Below, piece by piece: positions 42,744-53,619 of a stretch of 64,000 bases of DNA (position 1 is the stretch's first letter; every line of letters starts with the position of its first letter). The notes beneath the pieces were generated by a model. It was not told the DNA's origin, did no database searches, and was given only the letters and a program-made list of their open reading frames with translations. The position numbers were made by a program, and so were the translations under genes. This DNA comes from Nothophaeocryptopus gaeumannii (lineage: Eukaryota; Ascomycota; Dothideomycetes; Mycosphaerellales; Mycosphaerellaceae). The DNA lies in assembly GCA_031771865.1 (NCBI GenBank), contig JASISA010000025.1:310001-374000 (forward strand), written 5' to 3'.

Positions 42744-44309
42744 ATGCGTTCTTTTTCCAACGCCTCCGACCACAGCTACCTCGACCAGCTCAAGTCTTGG
42801 AGAACATCAGTACCCGACTTGAAGTTAAGGAACTCCTTCTTGAAAAGCCCGCTCAAGCCTTTCCGGAAAATATCTACGGTGTATACTCCGGAAGAGCTCG
42901 AGGCTGCGACCGAGGAAGCTGTCGAGGATCCCGCCGAGTACCCTGTTGGTTTCAGACACATCTCGAAGAACGAGCTAGGCTTGAAGCAGGAAGCTCATCT
43001 CCGTCGACACCAGGGCCTTAGCACTCGGGAGGGAGGCGAGACTTTCGTTGATTTCGACACGGGCGAGGTCAAACGGAATACTGACATTTTGGTCTTCGAA
43101 GGCGGAAGACACTGGGCGTTTGACTACCAAGCTCCACCCGGTACTCTGGCACTGCGTCCAAGCACCTTGGGCCGTCTAGTCTCTGACGCCTCAGTCTACC
43201 CTCACGAGTTGAAGGAAGCCGAAATCAACGACTTTGAAAAACGCAAAGTCGAGATCATTGGGCAAAACGACGAAATGATGGCCTATATTAACTCATGGGC
43301 CCCTGGAAACGGAGGCCGCAACTTGAAGCATGCAAAGTCCATGAACGCTGCGGATATCGCAGATCAGCCTTTGCTAGGAACTGGCCAGGCGGAGAAGCGA
43401 CATTTTTCTTTAACAAAGCCATCTGAGACAGGTCGCAAGCTAAAGAAGATGCGCAGCTTTCGGCTTCTCAAGCACCACCCAGCCGCTCGTGATGACGACG
43501 AAGATGATGCATATCAACCCATGGACTTCCAGTGCGTGGGCGAAGGCAATGAAGATGCTGCTTTGACCGAGATCGCCAGCTTTGAGAAGGAGAAGATCCT
43601 ACTGATGACCGAGATGAACCTCACGCGCTGTGACGCAGGGCTACGAAACAGCCTGAAGATGTCACGTCGACTCTTCGACTGGGCAGAGCACATTGCTGCG
43701 TTCCACGATGTCGAGTGTGAAGGTGGCGAGCACATGACTTTCGACGGAGACCGAAACGAGGACTGTGGAAGCACTGTCTGGCTCGACGAAAGCAACAATC
43801 TCGTTGAGCTCATTGGCCCGCCTGGCATGAGTGGCCAGCACACTGGCAGAATGTGGGCAGAGGGCGCACTGAAGCGACACACGCCTGGCAACCATGCTCA
43901 TAGCAGCAACAAGTCAACTGTGCCGCAATATTGCCCTTGCTACAACTACAAGATGTTTGAAGCCATGACCGACGAGACTTGGAATTATGTTGGCTTAGCG
44001 AGAACATCGATCGAGCGTCGGTGGGTAGTCGTTCTGGATAGCAAGAAGCCAGCCTCCAGGACTTTCTACGATCATCCGGATGCCGGAGAGTATGGCCACC
44101 GGACCTCGAGCAGAAGCGCTACGATTTCCAGCAGGCCAAGCACAGCGTCCACCAGCACCAAGAGTAAGCAGCTACCCTTCCGGCCATACGATTTCCCTGA
44201 TGAAGACATCGACTCTACTCACACTCGATCTCGATCTCGAGTCGTCTTCGAGCAGTACCCGCCGATGTCACCATTCGATGACAATCAGCCACTACCAGGA
44301 TCTTTCTAA
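42744..44309 (+). CDS. Orphan 521-residue protein of unknown function
   Basis: Intact single-exon frame from ATG 42744 (MRSFSNASDHSYLDQLKSWR). I do not recognise it. Visible features: an N-terminal basic-hydrophobic region; VGFRHISKNELGLKQEAHLR; a central GGRHWAFDYQAPPGTLALRP; an acidic patch (ARDDDEDDAYQ) around residue 255; a helix-like EIASFEKEKILLMTEMNLTR; and a C-terminal block with CPCYNYKMFEAMTDETWNYV and RRWVVVLDSK. The tail is Ser/Thr/Arg-rich and disordered. It has no signal peptide or membrane segment. Codon-level character is that of a real gene (no other strand frame is as long). It may be a Dothideomycete-specific family. Confidence 0.72.
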   Translation: MRSFSNASDHSYLDQLKSWRTSVPDLKLRNSFLKSPLKPFRKISTVYTPEELEAATEEAVEDPAEYPVGFRHISKNELGLKQEAHLRRHQGLSTREGGETFVDFDTGEVKRNTDILVFEGGRHWAFDYQAPPGTLALRPSTLGRLVSDASVYPHELKEAEINDFEKRKVEIIGQNDEMMAYINSWAPGNGGRNLKHAKSMNAADIADQPLLGTGQAEKRHFSLTKPSETGRKLKKMRSFRLLKHHPAARDDDEDDAYQPMDFQCVGEGNEDAALTEIASFEKEKILLMTEMNLTRCDAGLRNSLKMSRRLFDWAEHIAAFHDVECEGGEHMTFDGDRNEDCGSTVWLDESNNLVELIGPPGMSGQHTGRMWAEGALKRHTPGNHAHSSNKSTVPQYCPCYNYKMFEAMTDETWNYVGLARTSIERRWVVVLDSKKPASRTFYDHPDAGEYGHRTSSRSATISSRPSTASTSTKSKQLPFRPYDFPDEDIDSTHTRSRSRVVFEQYPPMSPFDDNQPLPGSF

Positions 44310-45148
44310 GGCGTACCCATCTCATTCGGGCCACGCTGCTCACGACAATTCCCGGGACTCCAAGATCTTCGGGTAATTTGAGAGGGACTTGAGTCGGACA
44401 GGACTGAAACATGTTCGATGACCAAGCACGCAACGGACCGAGATTTTCCCCTCACGTCCTGCGACCTACCTGCGTCTACTCTCACCATCCATCTTCTTAT
44501 CCCGGTCAAGATGACTTCCACATGCGACCACCCTGCCAGTCTGGCTGAGTCATGTCGTACCAACATGGTCGACGCAAGACGCAAGCCACCTGCGGCTCAG
44601 CACACCATCTGACTTCTACTTCTATTACAACTTTTTATGGTCACTACTCGCGAAGAGCCCGAACTGCGGAGACAACCGATTGACATCCTGTATCAGAAAC
44701 TCACTAGAAGCAAGGCAAGGAAAGGAAGGGAGCTCTAATGTGTCGTATGCAAGTATATGCATGCATGCACATTCTTATCTTGCGATGCTATGTTGATATG
44801 ATTGGTGTAATATCAAAGCCACCAACATCTAAAAGCCTGCTTCTATTTTCCCATTCTCCCAAGATTCCCATTCTGTACCGTCTTCTTTGACTGCCGATGT
44901 CCGTGATTCTCATGCCAACAACTGGTTGCGCTGCCAACAACTGATTGCGATGATGGGTATCGTAATGCTAACAACAAGACCGAAAAGTGCCAATCCAAAC
45001 GCCCACGCTGTGCGTCTGTATATGCAAAACCAAGCAAATAATGCCATCAAAACACCGTGTATATGCCCTCTCCCAAATCTGTCGATGTTCTCTCTCTCTC
45101 TCTCTTTCAAATCGCAACCAAACAACAATGCCGTTGGTTGTACTGCAA
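44310..45148. other. Convergent intergenic region with a (CT)n tract
   Basis: About 840 bp between convergent genes. It contains a CT dinucleotide run at about 45090-45105. No gene recognised. Confidence 0.4.
45090..45105. repeat. (CT)n microsatellite
   Basis: Run of eight CT units at about 45090-45105, in noncoding sequence downstream of the DUF3455 gene. Confidence 0.8.
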
Positions 45149-45878
45149 TCAATCATAAAACCAATACTCCGCCGCATACGGCACTTGTACCTCGTCGCCC
45201 TCCTTCTCACACGTCTTCGGTGCGACTCCCCCAGCCGTCTCCACTCTATACACACTCTTCAATCCATGCGTTCTTTCAGTCTTTATCGACCAAATACAGC
45301 CATGGGACAGCTCCAAGTCCATTCGCTCCATCATATGCTTCAGAAGGTGCATTGACAGAACCGACTTTCTTCGCCGTCAAATGATCGCCGTATTTCGTGA
45401 TTGCAAAATTCGGCGTTTGCGTCCCATTGTCCTGATCGAAATAATGTTCGCCAACGTAGTGAGAGTCCAGAGCTGCGGCGGAGATATGATGACATTGAGC
45501 GCAGTAGTCATTCTCTGATGAAGGTTCGCATTGCGTGACTTGGAGACAAGTTTCGAAAGCTTTGAGCGTCCATGCGGAATTCTTATCCTTGGAATCCTTG
45601 GTGATGATCTGTGTAATGTCGTACAAGTCTGCGATGGCGCCTGAGCAAGGGACAGTCTCGGTGTAGTTTAATGAAGAGGAGCAGGTATAGTTTTGATAGC
45701 CGAGACCAAGGAGAATGTATTTGGGTGGTGTTATGGGGGCTGGAAGGGGAGTGTTGCCGGTGTTGGAGACTTCATCGAGAGGGAGAGCTGGGACGTTGAG
45801 GTTTCGTGGGAGGCTGAGTGCGGTTGTTGCTGCGATGAGGGAGGCTAGGGCCAGGAGAGATTTGGTAAGGACAGTCAT
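45149..45878 (-). pseudogene. Secreted DUF3455 protein, single frameshift
   Basis: From ATG 45878 a signal peptide (MTVLTKSLLALASLIAATTA) is followed by the DUF3455 family pattern: KYILLGLGYQNYTCSSS, a Cys-containing GAIADLYDITQII, a QCHHISAAALDSHYVGEHYF block and TAKKVGSVNAPSEAYDGANG, up to GAVPWLYLVDKD and a TGA at 45276. The expected C-terminus (THGLKSVYRVETAGGVAPKT, then VQVPYAAEYWFYD) is present but in the next frame, ending at 45149. One inserted or missing base near 45280-45310 explains this; the interval is too short for an intron. It could be a sequencing error or a recent lesion. Function of DUF3455 proteins is unknown; many are secreted by fungi. Confidence 0.8.
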
Positions 45879-46045
45879 TGTGATACCAGAGCTGGGAGAG
45901 AACGACGACTCGGAGAAAAGGTTCTGAAGATCGTTCTGAGAGAATGCTCTTATCCTTTTCGATCGGCTGTTGGATTTGAGTAGTACTGTTTGCCGTGGTC
46001 CGGGGTGCCCTGTGTTGCAACAGGGGAAGCAATCCCAAGATATAC

Positions 46046-46189
46046 TTACCGATGGTCGTTCACTACTTTCTCAACGACGCCGTTTCCTGTGCCGCGCAGG
46101 ATGAGGCATTCCAACAAGGCCACCTCAAATTTAGAGTAGAAGCCATCGTCCAGAAACCAATCCTCATTATCATCTGGCGTGAGGATGTT
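46046..46189 (-). CDS. Candidate exon of an unrecognised spliced gene (or relic)
   Basis: A protein-like segment on the minus strand (NILTPDDNEDWFLDDGFYSK, then FEVALLECLILRGTG and VVEKVVNDHR) is preceded by an excellent fungal branch point and acceptor (CTAACCACAG). It ends either at the TAA 46046-46048 or, two bases earlier, at a perfect GTAAGT donor. An upstream exon (46600-46300) cannot be fixed because two frames are open. No family recognised. It lies about 170 bp upstream of the DUF3455 gene. Confidence 0.3.
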   Translation of the reverse strand, partial: NILTPDDNEDWFLDDGFYSKFEVALLECLILRGTGNGVVEKVVNDHR

Positions 46190-47597
46190 CTGTGGTTAGT
46201 AGGATCGCATGCAGGAGATCTACGGGCGTTCGCACGCCACGCGCAGAGTCTAAATGCATGCTCTGCGGCACATGGCTTTCGGCGTGGATGTTGGATTCCC
46301 ATACCCAGCAATGGAAGCGAAATGTATGCTGACTGCGGTAAGGCCCTGGTCGTAGGTGTTGTGAGCTTGATGGGATGACAGGCCGAGAATAGCTACCGGG
46401 AGACATAAACCCTTGTGGTCTTGGTGCTCCCGGAGGAAGAGACGCGACGGGGAGGGTAGTCTTCGTCCCCGGTATCAAGAGGCTCGCGGAGGACAAGAGC
46501 TTTAGTCCGTAGAGTTTGCTTGCCGCCGTACAGCTGCAGTAGCAGATTGAAGTGAGGTGGGTCGCGTGGGCATGTGAAGAGCGATGGCGGGCGGAGAGTG
46601 CTTTCCTGCTACAGTAGCCTCCTCCCTGTGCCGCTGCTGTGTCCGCCAAATGCCAAGTTCAGCTTGTGCAATGTGCAAGACCGATGAGGCTCATGTTGGA
46701 TGAGCAAGCAGCCAAGAAGCAGCTACAAATGAGCATATGAATCGAACAGCGGTAGTGAGGTGTGAGAGATGAGGGCATGGAAGGTTTGGAGAATGGGCTA
46801 ATTTGCCCGCATGTCCGCCTGTCCGAAGCAGCTAAATACCTTGCTTCGGCTTCAAATGTCGCTAATTATAGCCGTCCCAATTCACGTCGCTTGGTCTTGA
46901 TGCTGGAGCTCCTTTTTCCATCACATCACAACTCTTTGCTACGCTTTGAAGACCCTCATCGTACGGATCCGTGTCGCGGCGGGACCGCACACTCTTCATC
47001 ATGCACGTAGCTCTGTGCAGAAGGATGAGCTAATGGCAGACAGGCGCGGCGAGCTCTGTGCCGCCTGCGCTGCTCTGGATTAAGACTCGACTTGTACTCC
47101 TTGCTCGGAGCCAAACGAGGGCCATGTTGGAGGCGTCCGGCGATAGCAACGTGCGGCGAGGGTGATACTTAAATGCACCCTTTGAGTGTTCTCCGTTTGT
47201 TGGGCCAAGAGGAGCCGCAGTTCCCACTGGTATCCGGTCTCCTCGAAGCAGGGAAACACATGTCATCCATGGAAGCTGCATGCGGCGTGGATAACCAGCT
47301 GATGTGCCATGCGAACTTCTGTATGCAAATGTACGGCGTCGCAATGAGAATCTCCGAAGAGGCACAGAAGCCTCCACATCGGCCATCCAAAAGACAGCGG
47401 CCACAAGCCATCGAGTGACGACAACGAGAGGCAACCTCGTGTTTGTCGAGGCGTCAATGGAAGATTTGCGCTTCATGCTTGAGAATCAACACGATCTAGA
47501 TGAATGCATGTCGGTCGAAAGACTAATCGACAGGGAAGCAGTGCACGCAAGCTGAATGTCTACCAGAGGTTCCAACTTCGCAGTCCCAGGCAGCTTC
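46190..47597. other. 1.4-kb spacer, mostly unassigned
   Basis: Apart from the possible 5' exons of the candidate above, no gene is recognised. Open frames overlap on both strands. Confidence 0.35.
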
Positions 47598-48546
47598 CTA
47601 TAGTCGAGCCGCCCTGTGCTTCAGGCATTGCGCTACCGCCTCGTTTCCATGCAAAGTCGCCACCTCAAGCGCAGTACGCCCATTCAAGTCCAGGACCATA
47701 GGGTCCACACCATGTTCCAGTAAGACGAGGGCGGCTTCCGGTCTGCCTCCCCTTGCAGCCTCGTGGAGCGGTGTTCCCAGACCAATGACTTTCAGAGACT
47801 CATAGGACATTGCGTGGTCTTGATACATGATATCGTTGACACCAAAATAGTCGCCGCATTGCTGGAGGATATATCGGCAAATTTCGCCACTGTCGTCGAA
47901 GTTGCGCATGGCCGCATGATGAAGTAGCTGACCGTTCTGCACAGAGCCGAGGGGTTCCAGGAGCATTTTGATTACCCGAAGTGGCGCATTCTGAACGGCA
48001 AAAGAGAGAGGTGTGGTATCAATACCACATCCTGCATCGCCTTTGGCTCCGTTTGCGATGAACCACGAGACGGTGCGTTCATCTATGTCCTGTTCGGGGC
48101 CAACTGCGTGCCTAACAATAAGATCAATTATTATAATCCTCCTTTGCCAATTCGAAGCAGACTTACGCTAACAGAGGAGGAGAATTCCATGCAAACGGTT
48201 TGTTGATATCCCAGCCGTACTGGAGGAAGAGCGCCAGGAGATTCGTCGCGTTATGAGAGACGGCAATGTCGACATCCTCGTTCATAAAAGGCACACCAAG
48301 AGACAGTAGCTTCCGCACTATCGCTTCGTTCCTCGAGGTCACGGCTGCCTTCAAGCAATGTGTAAATTCTCGAGCGTCTGTTCCGTTTTGTACCAGGTGC
48401 TCGAAAACTTGTAAAACGGACTCGTCTCCCGCTTCGCACGATTCTTCTGCTTCGGCGATACGATCATCGGGATGTCGGAATTTCGGAACTGTTACTGTTG
48501 GACAATCGCCGATGGGTGTGAAGACCGGGAAAACGTCGTCCATCAT
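47598..48546 (-). CDS. Ankyrin-repeat protein
   Basis: Exons 48546-48167 and 48111-47598 are joined across a 55-bp intron (GTAAGT to TGTTAG), giving 297 residues from MMDDVFPVFTPIGDCP. Ankyrin-like helical pairs run through the whole protein: FTHCLKAAVTSRNEAIVRKL, LSLGVPFMNEDVDIAVSHNA, TPLSFAVQNAPLRVIKMLLE and QLLHHAAMRNFDDSGEICRY, then the most canonical repeats GTPLHEAARGGRPEAALVLL and NGRTALEVATLHGNEAVAQC. There is no other domain. Such short all-ankyrin proteins are numerous and fast-evolving in filamentous fungi, and partners cannot be predicted. Confidence 0.8.
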
Positions 48547-48599
48547 GTGGAGTGAAAAGAGTTGTATAGATTTGGAACTGTCTTGCGAGGAACTGCAAC

Positions 48600-48830
48600 T
48601 TCATACCCGCGCAGCTAATTATACTTAGAACTACCCAGCATACAAATATCCTGCTTGGTGGAAGCCTGAATATTAAGCTGGCCGACTTCCAAGGTAACTA
48701 TCGCTCAAATGACGGCAAGGTCCTTTGGACAGGCTGGAGTGGCGAACCGTGCAGCTATTTCTGTCCTCGGGATAATGAGTTCGAGGCCAATGCGGAGACG
48801 GATATCTTTGCGCTTGGATGTACTATCTAG
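48600..48830 (+). pseudogene. Protein-kinase-like relic
   Basis: A 62-codon open stretch from 48645 reads NILLGGSLNIKLADFQGNYR, then a variable segment and NAETDIFALGCTI before a TAG at 48828. This matches the middle of a fungal kinase domain: the N of the catalytic loop (NILL), a degenerate DFG (ADFQG, as in a fungal kinase-like family) and the subdomain IX aspartate (TDIFALG). A corrupted HxDL-like stretch (ILRTTQHT) precedes it. The ATP-binding lobe and the C-lobe beyond the stop are missing or unrecognisable. Evidently a decayed fragment. Confidence 0.55.
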
Positions 48831-49113
48831 ATGCATCCATATGATCCTTGGCTGTCGTAGAGGCGGCGATGTCAACGGGCGAATATGCACTTCTTTGTCT
48901 GACGAGCTTCATGTGTAGGCAAGCGGACATATCTCGAACTCTTCAGATCTGATAAAGACACCATGAAACTCTAGACGGCGATTGGAATGATTGTCCAGTC
49001 AAAGGCAGGAAGTCCGGCGGGGAAGCTTGAAGCTTAGTTCTATCCATCTGCGCACTCTTGCATCATTTATCGCATGGCATTTGGATCCAACAGATATAAC
49101 ATTAATAACGCCG
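48831..49113. other. Intergenic; promoter of the cupin gene
   Basis: Short stretch between the kinase relic and the cupin-family start at 49114. No feature recognised. Confidence 0.4.
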
Positions 49114-49813
49114 ATGACAACCACAGCAGCGTTTCGAGACTACATCGACGAAACGGCCTCTACAATTCCACAACCAGAGCTCTACTGGGCTAAGCCGACA
49201 CCTCACTGTCCCAACTCGAAGCTACCAGTGCTGGTCTACCGAAACGTCCTCCCATCCGATCTCAGTGTAAAATCTACTTCCGAAGCTTTCGAGGCGAACG
49301 AATGGATCAAAGGCGGTGTGTTCAAACATTATCCGACTGCTCACTTCCATTCAAACACGCATGAATGCTACGCTGCGATTCGAGGATCTACGAAATGTCT
49401 GTACGGCGTAGGACCCCTGGATGACCCGGCTGAAGGCGTAGCGTTCGAAATGAAGGCGGGCGATATTGCTGTTCATGCTGCTGGTGTGGCACATAGGAAT
49501 ACGGAGAGTAGCTCGGACTACGAATATGTTGGGCTATATCCGAAGGTAAGCTCTCGATCACGAGCTCTCACGTAGTGGGCTGAACTTACTAGAACAGGGC
49601 GCACCACACTGGGACAACAATTACTGCAAGGCAGATACCGACGAGACGGAAGCGAAGAAGCACGCTGCAGAGAATGTGCCGATACCAGACTATGGTTCGC
49701 CCTCGAAAGCATCGAACAAGGTCAATAGGTGATACTGATTGATCGCAGATCCTGTCTATGGCCGTGATGGACCTCTACCTAGAATCTGGAGAGGCGTCAA
49801 TTCAGGTGCATGA
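49114..49813 (+). CDS. Cupin-family protein (YjlB-like)
   Basis: Three exons, 49114-49545, 49598-49694 and 49749-49813, give 197 residues. Intron 1 (52 bp) is GTAAGC to AACAG. Intron 2 (54 bp) has the weak donor GTTCGC and acceptor CGCAG, but its removal gives the family's expected ending (VPIPDYDPVYGRDGPLPRIW). The cupin barrel shows NEWIKGGVFKHYPTAHFHSN and THECYAAIRG (motif 1, with His, His and Glu as metal ligands), and GDIAVHAAGVAHRN (motif 2, His). Relatives of B. subtilis YjlB are small cytosolic cupins of unknown activity. The ATG at 49114 begins the conserved MTTTAAFRDYI. If intron 2 were not spliced, translation would stop at 49731 without the conserved tail. Confidence 0.78.
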
Positions 49814-50681
49814 TGCGTATAGCAGTGTAGAATCCCACCCTGGGACCTTCTCCTTTTAATCATTTCCATACCCAAATGCCGACTGCGATGCTTAATACAT
49901 GGCTGGCGAATTAGCTAGCGGCTACAAGTGCAAGCTGCTCAGAAAACGGCGGGTGATGTCTCCTTGCTCTCCAAACCTATCTGCGTATGTTCCTCCCCTC
50001 TCGCTTATGACTTCCTTTGTCTTCCTTATTTTAATCTCCTCTCATCCCCACCTCCACGACAATAGCGCATCGGTCACTAGCCATCTTGCCGAGAGGCTCA
50101 AGCCTCCTCAGACCAAGCTGGATCCATGCACACAGCCATGAACCGTACACTCTCCAATGCGGCGACCCACTCGCTCCAGTCACGTCCGCGGTGCGCCTCC
50201 GCCACCTCGAACGCCACCGTAATGACTCTGGACACAGCAGTGTGGTCTTCGACACGGGAGAACTTGTCAACCACGCCCTGGTGCACGAAGGAACACCACT
50301 TGTAAACCAGGTTGTCAAAGCTGAGTTTTCGGTTGACGTCGTATAGTAGTCGTGTGCCGGCACCGTGAATGTGCAGATTCTGGAAAGTGCTGCGTGGAAG
50401 TCCTGGTTGACAGTCGTCTGTGCTTGGATGGCAGTATACATTCGGTATTTTATGCTATACGTACAAGGACTTTACGCAGTTCATGGTTCCTGAATCGCGA
50501 AGTTGCCGTGTCCGCATCCGTCTACATGTGCTGTGTTATGAAGGTATCAACGACCGTGTTTGCTTGCTAAGATCACTAGCTGAAAGGAATCATGCCCAGA
50601 TGAATTGAGCGTCAAGCGCTTCTTTCTTTCTTGACTTCGTCTTTGTTCTGATTCTGTATGTGTCTATGTGTCGTTGCTCTT
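49814..50681. other. Spacer with one coding-like frame
   Basis: On the minus strand between about 50440 and 50098 one frame is open and protein-like (AGTRLLYDVNRKLSFDNLVY, then DHTAVSRVITVAFEVAEAHR), but it has no ATG and all three frames are partly open. Not called as a gene. The rest shows nothing. Confidence 0.3.
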
Positions 50682-52432
50682 CTAGAACATCTTCACGGTC
50701 GCATTAACATTCCCAAAGTCCCCACTCTGCGTCGTGAAATCCGACACCTCGCCCAGATTGTCAATCCTCCCAAGCAAGAACTCCAACTGTCTATAGGCCG
50801 CACTCGGCGCATACTGCGGCACCATATGTCCACTCAACTCCACAGTACTAAACGTCAACCCCCGCTCCGTATGCCATTTCCCAAAATTCCCTGCTCCTGC
50901 CAGAGTGCCCAAGTTGAGCTCACTGTGGGAAGGAACGTAGAAATCCTGCCACTGCTCCGGTCCTTGAGAGAACCCTTGAGCGCCATTCCAGGTCATGTTT
51001 TGGATCATGACGACAGTGCCGTTCATAATAAGAACCATATCCAACATCGCATGCGCAATAATCGTCTTCTCATTCTTCTCAATCACCCTGGGCAGCACAC
51101 TCAATCCCGAAGGTGGGCTGGTATCCGTATCCAGAACGCCGTTGGAGCATTCCTCCCATTCTCCGATGGGGGCGTTGATTGCTTTCTGAACTTCGGTGCG
51201 GTTGAAGTAGATGGATGCGCCCTCAGGCTGGTAGTCGAAACTGCCGGGGTAACCCAGGACGTCCCAGAGGAGAGGGCAGGTTGTGGCGATTTGGTAGACG
51301 TCCCAGCAGGGGTTGACGAGTGTGGCGGCGTTTTGCACATCGTTCATTAGACGGCAGCTGTGGTTTCGGGCGTTCACGTCGGGAGGAGTTGGGAGGGGTC
51401 CAGTTGGAGGGAAGGTGAGTGCGCTTTCGAGGAAGTCTTTGTATCCGCAAGATTCGTAGCGTGCGTTGAGGTCGGCTAGGTAGCTTGCGTTGAGGTTGAA
51501 GAGACCGGACCAGTAGTTGACGAATGGCACGGCTGGGATGTCATCTTGCACGACCTCGTAGCTGACTGAAGGGTCGTAAAACATGATCGACTCCACGTTG
51601 TAGTATTCGGTGTCCGTCTTGTTGTGCATTGCATCTGCGATGTATGGCACGTAGTAACCGGCATATGACTAGAAGATGTCAGCTCATGTCTCAAATAATT
51701 GATTAGGTGAATCTCAGCATTCATACCTCACCGGTGATGTACACCTTACGGTTGTGCAAACCGAAGGTGTCCACAAAGTTCTTCCAGAAGCCTGCTCATC
51801 GTCAGCCAACGTGCCACCACCACCTCTCACATCCACCATCCTCAAAACATACCCAAAAACTGCTTAGCAACCTCAATCTCATTCGTAGCAGGCGGCGTCC
51901 CCTTCTGCGGACTAAAAGCCGTCCCAGCAGGCTGTTCAACCCACACCACATTGGTCAAATTCTTCCAAGTGTACGGGTTCTTCACAGGTTTATACGTTCC
52001 ATACTGCCACAAGAATGGCCCATTCTCTTGCAACAGCCCTTCCAAAGAACTACATCCCGGTCCACCATTCAGCCAAATCAAAATCTCCTCGCTCGCATCC
52101 GGGTTCTCGGACGGGAAGAACCAGAAGTATAGCTCGGAGACGTTATTTCCGTTTGCAATGGGGAGCAGCCCGGCGTATGATTCTCCAATGTCGAAATCCA
52201 CGTCGGGGATCGCTGTTCCGTTTACTTTAAACTTCTCCGTCGCGGCGGTCTGGTTGATAATCGGTTTCGCTGTGCTCGAGTACGAATGTGCGGATCCCGT
52301 TGAAGAGGCGGCTGGTGCAGGAACACGCTTGGCGAGCATTTCTGCCATATCGTAGTTGTCTTTCCGGACATGGCGAGGATCTCTCGCATGAGCCAATGCC
52401 GCGGTGGCAGCTATGACGGTGAGCAACCGCAT
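50682..52432 (-). CDS. Secreted serine carboxypeptidase (peptidase S10)
   Basis: Three exons: 52432-51853, 51791-51727 and 51668-50682. Introns are 61 bp (GTATGT to GAGCAG) and 58 bp (GTATGA to TTCTAG). The product has 543 residues. Signal peptide MRLLTVIAATAALAHARDP. The S10 landmarks are FWFFPSENPDASEEILIWLN, GGPGCSSLEGLLQENGPFLW and WVEQPAGTAFS. The nucleophile Ser lies in ITGESYAGYY, which is assembled across the second intron, the catalytic Asp in AHAMLDMVL, and the His in ELSGHMVPQ. Several N-glycosylation sites and paired cysteines fit secretion or vacuolar targeting. The enzyme removes C-terminal amino acids at acid pH. Complete, with all three catalytic residues. Confidence 0.92.
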
Positions 52433-53619
52433 CTTGTCCACACCCAAACGAAGGGGTGAGGTCGAGTGTGGAGCGAGTATTTGGTGCTTGAGCAATGACC
52501 ACAGAAAGTCAACAATCGCAGAAACAGAGGCGCGCAGCAAGCTTTTGAGAAGAGTCGCACAAGATTCTTTCCTTCGCCCGTGCCTTGAGAGGTCGCCATG
52601 TAGCCTACCTGTAACCTCGCCTGTATGGTCCCCACCAGCATAGCGCCATCTCAGCCTTCTCAGGAACGAAAGCTTCGATAGCGGCGGGATGCATAATCGT
52701 AGAAGTATGGTGATGATCGCGTATCCGGCATACTGCACGAGCGAACCATCCCGCGTCTGGTTACATTTCAGAAATCCTCCCCATGCATCTTCGCATCTGT
52801 CGCCCGACTGGAGTGTCATCCGCCGGTCTTCCTAAGCTCTTAAATGTAAGCTCTCCAATGACCAGCTTCTCTTCAGTGATTAGTGCTGCTTCTTATCTGC
52901 AGTCGCCACTTCATCGGCGCGGAGACGCCGCCTGAAATGGGAAGGTCCTCGTTTTCATTATCCGGTTCGATCGGCTCTCGCCGCATTTCATTTCATTTCA
53001 TGAAACGACCACAATGTCATTGTTTTCGATAGAGGTACAACCGTCTGACATTTCATACAGCTGACGTTGGCGTCTTATATATGCAGCCTTCCGAAATGAC
53101 CAGGAAGGGCGCCCACGGCCATCTACCGATGGTCTTGGCGTTATTCTAGAGGTACCGGCATCGGAAATTGGCTTCAGGCTACACATCGAGCTTGCAGGGG
53201 ATAGGGGATAGCCTTAGAGGAGGAGGCGGAGACTACCGTCCATATCAACCTCAGCCTCACGAGCGTGCCAACACTTTCTTCTCGTGATGACCCGAGAACT
53301 GTTCGCCTTCTAGTACGTTGCCTGCGCTGGAGAGGTGAGCTTCATCATTCATAGCGATGAGCTGTTTCCTGACGTCGAGCTCACGGAATGTCATCTGCAT
53401 ACCGGCCACTGCAAGACAATGAGATTTGAGCGTCTTGTGACAGCAAATTGGATGAGCTCATCAGTTGTGCCCCCAGGCATCACCGTTTATCGAGCAGTAT
53501 CAATCAGAGCGCCCTGCACAGGAAGCAACAAAGGCCATGATCATCGATGGCCAGAGCTGGACGTCCCCTGCAATTTCAAAGTCTTAAATTTTTACCAACA
53601 GAACCAATCTAGCAGCGAA
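52433..53619. other. 1.2-kb spacer upstream of the carboxypeptidase
   Basis: Includes the carboxypeptidase promoter. A short tttcatttcatttcat run lies near 52987-53000. No gene recognised. Confidence 0.4.
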
